Below, piece after piece: positions 12,476-23,400 of a stretch of 64,000 nt of DNA. Origin of the DNA: Sycobia sp. Sy_11 (lineage: Eukaryota > Arthropoda > Insecta > Hymenoptera > Epichrysomallidae); assembly GCA_018907035.1 (NCBI GenBank), contig JACCIC010000049.1:2684001-2748000 (forward strand), read 5' to 3'. The position numbers were made by a program, and so were the translations under genes. The notes beneath the pieces are model-generated. The model saw only the letters and a program-made list of their open reading frames with translations. It was not told the origin of the DNA and made no database searches. The first letter of the stretch is position 1; each line of letters begins with the position of its first letter.

Positions 12476-15400
12476 GTAGGTATATTATCCAGGTTCGTTT
12501 TCTTTTCAAATTGCGCACCGCGTATAAGCGCGCCTCGGTATGGTATTATGAAAAACTGTATCGCTAGCATTTAAAATGGGGTTTTCCCCCTTAATTGTTA
12601 ATAATATTTAATTCTAAAGTCTTAAATATTTGTTCGTAAAAGCAAAAGATTAAAAATTAATGATCTTTTTTTTAATTTAAAAAAATTAACGACAGCGATA
12701 ATTCATACGGTTTAAATATATTATGTCACGAGAATAAAATGCAACTTCCAATGCAGGCGATATTTTAATCATCATTTTAATTCATAGCGAAGTATAAAAA
12801 TTTAATTTTTGAGAAATTTTATGCGTAACTTCAGGCGGTCAAGAAGTTGACGTGAACAATAATTTAATGCAGAAATTAATACGAAAATAAAACCTACCAA
12901 AGCACTGAATAAATTTGAAAGAATAAAGAAATTTTAACTTGTCAAATAAGAAAAATTAATTCGGTTTCGTTACTTTTTTTTCAGTGATCATATAATACAC
13001 ACTTCCACTGTATAGATTAACAACATAATCACAAAGAACAAAAAATTTTTTTGTAAAATTCTCAAGTATTTGTCATTATCAGAGTATAATACTGACAAAT
13101 CGGAGGAAACATTAAAAAATATATGCAATTTTCTTATAATAGTTCACCTTTAAAACTGGCGCATAAATACTGCCGACGTTTTGCTTACTGGACGCACTTG
13201 CTTAGAACTGAGGCCTCTTTGGACGCCACACGCTATATATATAATATTTACTTTTGCCTCGAGACTGCACTAAAATTTATTCGCCTTCGCGATTAAAACC
13301 GCGTGTATGTATAATATAAATTGAGTTTCTCTATGCCGCCTTGCGGCAAATGCGCGGCGTGCAGATATATTTTGATACTGTAATGGCAGTTATTAATTAT
13401 CGATCGACTCAGCGATACTGAAAAGTGCTTACTTGGCTGTATATTGTTGATATTAAACATGCTATTAAAATTCTGGAATTTTTGCGTTTGTATATCTAGA
13501 TATATAATATTTTTTTAATAAAGAGTAAATAATTTTTCAGCATAAAAGAAATTAACTATATATATATATATATATATATACATAGTTAAAAATTTGTGAG
13601 ATATTTTTTAATTTTTCCACTAAGAGTAGTATATTAAAATCGTTTTAAATAGTTTTTATTTTTTCCTTTCAATAACTAAATATTCCGCGTAATAATTTTA
13701 AAAAATAAATAATGGATTCCGAAGGCTCGTAAAAATAAGTTTTATATCTCTTTTTTTGTAAGTTTTATTGGAAGACGAAAAAATTGTACATATAGTTATA
13801 AAAGTACAAGCTACTCGAGAGTTTCGTTTATTGGCCAGCGGCGTATACATGCATGTGCGAAAAAAACAATATGCCGCACGGAGCTAGATATTGATTTACA
13901 ATATCACCAATTTTTAAAGCGGAACTAGGCGTATGTGTAAATTATTATATATGAGGAATAATCGGCTGGTGGAGAATTTAGGAGAGAACATTTTAATCTG
14001 ACTTTTGAAATCTCATCGCAGGCTTCGAACTTAAATCACACCGGAGGTATGTTAATGAATAGCCAAACGCCGGCGAATTCCACGGGACCAGTAACGAAGC
14101 CGGCAGTCACGCAACCTAGCAATAATCCCACTGAACAAGGTATAAAAACTGTCTTTGCTTGATTGAAAAATGGACAAGTTGTCGATTTTACTAATAGCCA
14201 TGACTAATTGTTGCATTGGATCTGAATTTACTTTTACTGTTTAATATGAATGTTAATTTTTTTCTTGAGTAATTATATATAATATAAAAAAAACAAACAA
14301 ACAAAAAAAAAGTAAAATCGCTAATATTCTTGACGATGTGAGAAAGAGTTTGTTGTCCATGATATGGAATTCAAGAAGTTTTCAAGAAGGAACTTGTATG
14401 AATTTTTTTTAACGAGCAGTTTTATTTTATGCTAAATAAAATCTGGGTTAAGTATTAGGATTCCTTTAGATATGTATCTCAATTAACGTATTATTTAATC
14501 TCATTCTTACGAAAGTTTCCTAATCATTAGCGACGATTTGACAATCGAGAGGGGGGGGGGTCAACTGAGTTATAAAATATTCATCTAATAGAATCTAATC
14601 GATCTATCGCAAATAAGTTTTGATTGACTATATAAGCAATAAATTTTAAGTATCTTCTTTTTTAATGATATGAAAATATATTGGAACGCCGTATTTATGC
14701 AAGTTCCTGAATGTTCCGCATTTTCTACATGTTTTTGTACAGGACTTTCAATTGTCATAATCATTGATTTTTATTAAAAACTATCGAATTTTAAAGTGTT
14801 ATTTAAGCAAGTTTTGTAAAAGGAAAATATCCAGAATTTTTGAAGTAATATGATCAAATAATCTTTAAAATTTATCTATATTTTACAAAATATAAATATT
14901 TGTATAAATAAAGGTAAAGGCAAAGTATTAGATAGAAATATGTAATTATAATATTCTTACGTGTTTCTCATTTGATTCATAAAGATCTCTTAAATTTATT
15001 TTAGTTAAAATTAGTTGTATTTACAATATTAATATTACGAAAATGGAAATAGTTATTTGAGCTATTGAATATTAAATTAATTATTGTAGGAAATCAGTTA
15101 GTTTGACTAAAGATTCAATTCTTATTTACAAAAACTCTTAAGGTGCAATGTAATTTGTAAAAACACATATTTAATATATAAATGAATGTTATAAGGTGAT
15201 TTTATTCTGTATTTCTAGCTTAAGTAAATAAAATTTATAAATACTGAAAAATATAAATGCTTCGATTTTTTGATAAATCATTTAAATAATTTTTATAAAC
15301 TTTTAACTTGTCTTCTATATGCTATTACATGTAATCATATAAAATACTGTTAACACCATTCAATGTTATACATGTTAGTTATGATCATGTTATAAAGATT

Positions 15401-18400
15401 AAATTTAAGAAAAATAACTTTGTTCAAATAATATTTACAGATTCACTGTCTAAATTTTTTGTACACGTCGCAATTTAACTTTATTATTACAAAATATTAA
15501 TGACCTACATAACTACATATATTTTTAACAAATTGATATATAAAAGTTATTAGTAATTAAAACGAAATTACTAGTCTTGGATGGAAAACAATAAAAATAA
15601 GTAATAAAAACTGTTATACAAGTTTAAAAGTTTATAAACATTTCTTTTCACCAACCATAGTCAATATATTAAAGACTTTAGTCAAAATAACCTATTTTTA
15701 GTTCATATTTCACTCATCTTCATTCGCTTTCATAACAACCATTGGCGAGCTTATTCATTTTGCCTCTATACACATTTATATTTATAACTCTCGGTTCACA
15801 AATGGCGGAGTAATAATGATGATAATAATGCTAACAGTAGTCGATATTATTCTGTCAAATTTGATCGTTAATAATTACGGATGTTCGAAATTTTCTAAAT
15901 GCATCGGTTCATTGACCGCGAGATCTATATAAGAAAATATGTTTTAATGTAAAATCTTGTAGTACAAATGACTTTTTTTGCTTCATTTGATGCTTCTCCC
16001 ACAAATTAACAATAAGGTAGCTCCTTAAAAAATTGATGTCAAGTGAGAGTTGAAAAAGATTCCTTTTAAAATTTTGCAAATATAATTTTTAGTTACTTAT
16101 AAAACAAACTTATTACTTTTAAGGACAATTAAAGTAAGTTTGTGTGAACTATAATGTTCATTTTTATTGCTAAATTTTCATAAGTATGCACATATTCGAA
16201 GATAAGCCATGAAGTAACTTAAAATATTGTATTTTTCAATAGATATTTTTTTATTTTGCCTGGTTATCGTTACAGCCTATAAAATATTAATTAAATCCAA
16301 TAATTTTTCTTCATATATCTCGTTTTTCTTATCGATCTGTAAATTTTAAATAAAATTTTTAATTTTTAATATTTTTCTCAATTTTTGACACGACTGGCAC
16401 AATTCCCGTTTAATCTCATGTTAAAACATAGATTTTCAAATATTATTATTTTAATTATTTTCCCAGCATATTGAATCTTAAACATATATGTATTTATCAA
16501 AATCTGAAAAAGTACAATGTTTGATTTTATTTCGATCCGCTGCTTTTGAAAATTTTGAGAAGCTACCTTAACTAATCTAAAACTTCTTATACACTGATAA
16601 TTTGTAATGATACTTATATGCTTTAAAATATGACACCGTACAAGTACAAAATGTCACTGTATAGAAGTATAAACAAAAAAACTCTCATTTATCGTTTATT
16701 TAGAATCCTAAAACGAAACATTTTTAACCTCGTAAAAAAAATTAATGCAAATTCTTTCATGAACACTTTTAATCTTTTATGTATATATATTCATTCTTGG
16801 CTATAGTCTAATTGCGCGAGTCCAGCAAACAAACAAAACAAAAATGAATCCTAACCTAATTCGAAAACACACAAAAAAAAACAACAACAACAACAAAGAA
16901 AAAAAAACGAGAGAAATAACACAAAAACCCAACAACGAAACAGTATTGAGCGGTGCGAGCGTAGGCAACGCGGCCAATCAACCTGCAGCCTCAGTCACTC
17001 AACCGGTCGCCGTATCGGCATCAGTCACGGCCAGTCCAGCGGTAGCAGCGGCCCAGCCGCCTGCGCCGGCACCCACACCGGTCGCAAGTCACGCCTCGAT
17101 GCCAGCTCAGCCGTCTCGGCCGACCTCATTAGCGACGGCGGCCCCCGTTAAAAAGACGCCGATCCTCCCGAGCGTGCAGCACGCGAGTCAGCAGCAGCAA
17201 GCGATCCCTCCGAGTCAACCGATAGCGACGACGGCCGCAGTTACTAACACGCCTACGATAGCCAGCGGTGTGCCGCAGCAGCAGCAGCAACCTCCACCTG
17301 TATCGTCGCCGATCGTGCCTCAAACAGTCGCCGCGGCGCCGATTCCGCCGCAGCAGCAGCAACAGCCGCCCGTCGTTAGTTCCTTTCCTATAGTCACGTC
17401 GTCGTTGACGCAGCACGATGTGGTTTCCAGCGTTGTTGGCCAGCAGCAGTCGGATTTGCTCCAGCCGTACAATGCTTTAGGTATCCATATCTTCTCGGAT
17501 CGTTGGATCATTTTTTTGACATTTTCTCCCCCCGAGTCGGCGATCGTTCAGTCGTTTTATTATAATGGCAATGGTGTAGACCGTCGTTTATGGAAAAGGC
17601 ACGTTATGGCGTTTGATAATGCATTATTGTACTGTCTGTATAGATTTTGTAGTAGCGTTTGGAATTCTCATTGAATAATGTATTCATTCATGTATGAATA
17701 AGAAATTAAGAATCAATGTATTTTTATTGGCACCATATGCTGGAACTAGTTTATTTGTACAATATTACATGATTTCTTAAAAAAAAAAAAAATAACATTT
17801 TAAATTAGAAAGGTATAGTATTTACTTCACCAATTTTGCACTTGTCCTTAACTGTTTTACCGACGGTATTTCAAAGGATTTTGTTTTACTTTTCGTAAAG
17901 TATAATGGTTTGTTATAATGAAAAGCCACACAGTGAGGTTATTTTAAATAGTAAATAATTATAACAAATAATTTTCTCTATAAGTATAAAAGAAACATAC
18001 TGCATATTTACATAATTTTTTCAATTAGTTAAAATCGAAACATGAACTTGAATACTATTTACCTCACATACGGCTTCTCTCAATGTAAGTGAGATTGTTA
18101 TAACAATATTTATTAAGTAAACATATTTATAATCGTTGTACGAATAAAATTATAAAGTGCAAATGTATACTTTTTAAAGAATCCATGATAATGAATAAAT
18201 AATAAGTATAATATCGGATATACTGTCGGCAGTACTTAATGCTATACAGATTTGAAATTTGACGGTGTCTACACTCATTAGCTAAATAATCGAGATCATT
18301 AGTCGTTTAAATTGGTTGATTAGTTTCTTTGGTTTTTGTCGTTGGATGGATCTGCGCTTGTTAAAAATTCTGGACGGACTATTCTCATGTTTTCGAACGT

Positions 18401-20399
18401 GCGACAGGTAATAATCTTTTTAAGCATATTTAAAATAGAAATTATTTAAAGCCTCGAGAAAAAACTTTTCTTTTCAAAATTCTAAACTTTTTTTATATAA
18501 TAAAAATTTTGTCTAATTCACATTACGTAAAAGCTAAATAGTTATTTTATTTTTAACTCGCAGTTCGCGCGGTATCCGCTGTTCCATAGTCATTCCGTAG
18601 CGCCTTATTCCGCCTTTACCAATTACACTAATCTTAAAGTAGTAGTATTGCATGATATATTTGCTTTCTGTAGATTACAGAAAATTCCTTTGTACTATCA
18701 ATAAACCGTATAATTTTTTAATTATAAATTTTAATTTATGATGCCTTAAAACTTTTTGATTAAAAAATATTAAGTTTTATAAAAAAAAACTTTTTTATAA
18801 AATGAATCATTAATTATTATTAAATTAAACATTGATTAAATTCCTTAAGTTTTTCGACAATTAAGCGCAAGCATTTTTTTCGTTGCTTATATTTATGATA
18901 AATAGTTAACCGAAATAACTCTTATGCTGTATTTTTTTTATTTTTTTTTTTATTGTGTCTTGTAACACTAGTTAATATTAATCTTCGCAAACGTCTTATT
19001 TATGGAACAATCTCATTGATTTAATTATAAAAAGTCGAGAACCATAATTTTACAAGCGCAGATTTTACACGGTCATTTGCAAAAAATTATTGATCGATCT
19101 CCTTTCGACGACTTTCAATGACTCTTTATGACGTAGCAAGAAAATTTTTAAGCAGATAAGGGCGAAATAGTAATTGATTATATAAGAAAGTCTTTCAATC
19201 GTTATAATTATAAGAATATCTATCGAGATTGAATCTTAACTGCTTACAGAAATATCTTAAATAATTTTCTGACGTAAGCTTTAATGATTATTAATTAATA
19301 ACATTTTTGACAAAATTCAAAAATATCTTTAGAAAAATTTAAATCTTTCTTTTAAAATTACAAAGAAAACCATTATCAGTTATATATCATAGCTTAAATA
19401 AGAAATGACATCACGATATTTATCATTAACGTCTTGAGTTTTACACAATTAACATTTCACTTACATAATTAACGCACACTATAAGCACCACGATGATTTG
19501 ACAATAGTATGTTTTCGCCCATATCTGCTATTATCACCAAGCAAAATCCAGCATAGTACACTGAACCTAACTTAACACACCTACTTCTGTCCTCTCAAAA
19601 AAAAAAACAAAAAAAAAACAACAATAGCATCCGTGCCAACGACGACACACACGGCTTTGGAACAGACGTTAGCCTCGAACCTATCCATGGTCAGTTCGAA
19701 AAAGGATCAGCAGCAACAACAGCAGCTTAACCCGATGCTCCAAGCAGCCATGTCACACCAGACAAGCAATAACAGCAGCAATCCCAGCATGAACCTTCTG
19801 CCACCGGACGTGAAGAATGCTGTAAACGTGATGTCCGGCATCCCGGGCAATTTGAACCTCGGCAATCTCAACATGGCCAATCTCAACATGAATCTGTCGC
19901 ACATTGCCATGCACAATCAGCTCGAGAGCATGATCAACGTCTCGTCGCCGTTAGGCATTCATCAGAATCCTCACATGACGACGACGCCGATGGGCAGCGC
20001 CCCAATGGCCCACCACCACCATCAACAGCAACACCAGCAGCAGCAACAGCATCCGCATCAGCAACATCAGCAACAGCAACAGCAGCACCAGCAGCAGCAC
20101 TCGAACGGTTTCGCCGGCATGAAGAGGCAGGACAATTCCCCGCCCAACATGCTCAACAACAACGGGATACCCGGCCTTGGCATGAATCTGAACATGGCCG
20201 GGATCGGTTCCATATTTGATCCGCATTCGCTGGCTGTGATGCCCATGCAGATACCGCACCTGCATCAACAAATGAAAAAAGATGAGAAGGCGGCTATGGC
20301 GATGGCCGCGGTCCAGCAGCAAATGCCACAGAAGATGGATGGTAGGTGATCCGATCGTGGGTGAAGAGGACTCTTCTTTTTTTCTTTTTCATTTTCCAA

Positions 20400-20482
<83 letters not shown>

Positions 20483-23400
20483 ATCTCTCTCTATCTCTCT
20501 ATCTCTATCTCTTACACACATCACCTATCGATTTTGGCTTTTGCTTTGCTTTGCTTTCACCAGTCTCGCGCCAATTATACCGATTCTCATTGATGACTTG
20601 GACATTGCTTTTTAGTTCGTACAAATATATAGGGAACTCTGATTCTTTCTTGCACATCCCCATATAGAGCGAAGCTAAATTGGTCATCTACATAATAGAG
20701 TACTGTTAAAAGTTTCACCTTATGTAGAATAGAAAAGAATGATATTGTATAGAACCGTCAATTAATACGTCTACCTCAGTAGTAGAGGCACGTTTGAATG
20801 GACGAAAAATGCATTATATTTTTTTTATCTGCTCTCTTTGAAGTTCTGGTTACAATTTCTAAGAAATATAAATTCGATTGTTTGAAAAGAAATACGAAAA
20901 GTTTTCGTAAACTAAATTGTAATCCTGATGTCTTGTGAGTTAGTTATTGATTTTTCCTATAAACTTGAACTTCTAAATGTATAAAAATTAAATTTTTTTT
21001 ATTACTAATTAAACTGAATTAAGTACTATGCATGCTTTTATTGATTTGAACTTTTTTTCTTTCTATCTATTGCAATTATATACCAAGAATTGCACTCTCA
21101 CTGGCACTTGCACCTGTGTATACATTTCGTAATTAAAATCAACACGCCGTACTAACGCTCACTAATTAGCCACATTGCATTATTGCTCTAGCAGGAGCTT
21201 TTTTTGCAGAAATGACTGCTTTAGGAATACCACCGATGAGCAATCACTCCACTTCCCAGCTACTGCCGGAGAAAAAACAAATGACACCTCCTGATTCAAA
21301 GAATCCCGGAGCTAATTTTGCGTCAGCCTTTAAGAATAAGGTATGGCCCACAGACGCTGAAGTAGATTATTTCTTTTCGGTGTATATATACCTATTACAG
21401 AACAGCATCCATATTTATATAAGGCAATAAACTTTTTTCTTCAATATATGGCTATCATGCCAATATATAAATGTACACAATGATTATAAGTAAAAAATTA
21501 AGATTGTATAATAGTCACGGAATTGTGCATTGCTGTTTTGTAAGTAAATTTTTCAATGATTTTCCTTATTTATTGGGCAAAATTTTTCATTTCAGACGGT
21601 GGAGCAAAACGTGAAAAATGCGTCGTCGTGGTCTTCGTTAGCGCAAGCATCCAGTCCACAGTCCGCTGCTGGCACTAGTACAAAAAGCGCAACCCGCGAT
21701 ACTTTCCAGGCATTCAAAAAACAAGCGAAAGAAAAACAAGACAGAGTAAGTCAAGATCCATTGTTTTAACTGTACAGAAAGACGTTTCAGTACTTAGAAA
21801 ACTGTACAGTTTCGTGCTTATTCATACGCGAAAATCGCTGCACTATAATTCGAGGCATTGTTACTGTTTCTGCAGCAAAGGGCGTTGCTGGAACAGCAGG
21901 AGATGCGTCGCCAGCAAAAGGAGCAGGAGAGGTTGCGCCACGAAAACGAGCGCAGACGAGAAAAGGAAGAGGAGGACGTAATGGATAAGGTGCGCAAAAC
22001 GGTGCCAGAGCCGGCGCCGAGTGTGCCATCGGTCACACTGACGCCCTCGTCTAGAACGGAGACGGTGAAGGAGGTAACGGAAACCGACAGTAGTAGCCCG
22101 AGTCATTCGGCCGGCCAGGAGAAGTCGGCGGCCGAACGGGAACGGCAGAGGTTACGGGAGCAGGAACGTCGGCGACGGGAGGCGGTAAGTTCAATTACAA
22201 CTATACGGCTTTGTTTTTTTTTATCGGTACACTGAATGACGAAACTTCTTTCTTCATTTACTCGGATACTTTCCAATAAATCTTACGATATCCAATATAT
22301 TTGCTTATTGTGAAATATATAGTTAATTTCTTACGTCAATTAAAAGTTACTTTATTACATTTTTATGTCTTTTAATGATTAATTTGTATTTCGATTATTT
22401 ATTGTTTTAACCAATGACATAAAATAATAATTAGATTCGTTTTAATTCACCACCGGTTGACTGAATCTTCTATTCTGATTGAGTTGAAAGTGCTTTACTG
22501 TAGTTTATATAAAATTATTCTACATTGCTTAAAGCTTTCCAGAGAATTCGGCAAATGAAATGAAAATCAGACCGTTTTCAAGCTTTTATAACTGAATAAA
22601 ATTTTAAAAACGTTCTCATTTCCACACCGTTTGATAGATTTATTTGAAATTTTGCAGAAACGTACAATAGCATTGCATAAAGTACACGATTAACTAAAAT
22701 CTTTAATAATTTAATCTTGCCATATAATATTATTTAAAACAGATTGATTTTTTCTCGATCGGTAACAATTGACTTCGGCAGCCCCTTAATTGGTTGACGA
22801 CTGCATTTTAATACCGACTGAGTAACAAGTATTCAGTTTAAAAAAAATATTTTTGAAACCATTTAATTTTAATTTTTTTTTAATTTTTAAAATTTTTTTT
22901 TTTTAATTTTCACGTTATAATATTCTTTCAAACTAAGCACTAGTAACTAATGTTACTTAATCATGATAGAACATCAGTCGCCGTCCTTTTTAAATATTTA
23001 AATAAATTTTGTAATAAAATAAAGTAACAAAGAAGTTTAGTATCTAAATTATAGAAGAGAATGTTAAATGATTTCATAATTGTAAAAATTATATGAGAAA
23101 TTTAATGTTTACTATTGCATTTTATTATAATGTGTATTATTCTCTAAGACAATGTAACAAGCAGAAGCTGTAGCCGGCGTAGATGACGGATTTGACCCAT
23201 ATTGTACAAGGTAACTCTGCTTCGAAAATGAGTTCTGAAAATTACTGCCGTTTTCAAGATATGGCACTTTCTTACTTAAAATAAACACTTACAAAATAAC
23301 TAAATTAAAAATAGTATATAGTCAAATGAACTTTTTAAGGAAACTCCCTACTTTTGGTGTCAAATTTGACAAAAAAATAAATTTCAAGATAAAAACTCTC

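Noticed and set aside
17129..17416. 95-codon minus-strand Arg-rich frame
   Set aside because: Antisense shadow of fs(1)h exon 3.
19951..20322. 123-codon minus-strand frame
   Set aside because: It is the antisense shadow of fs(1)h exon 4; CAG/CAC repeats read backwards give Leu/Val/Met runs.
20282..20615. Overlapping frames rich in Leu-Ser and Arg-Glu on both strands
   Set aside because: They are translations of the (CT)n tract after the fs(1)h exon 4 donor.
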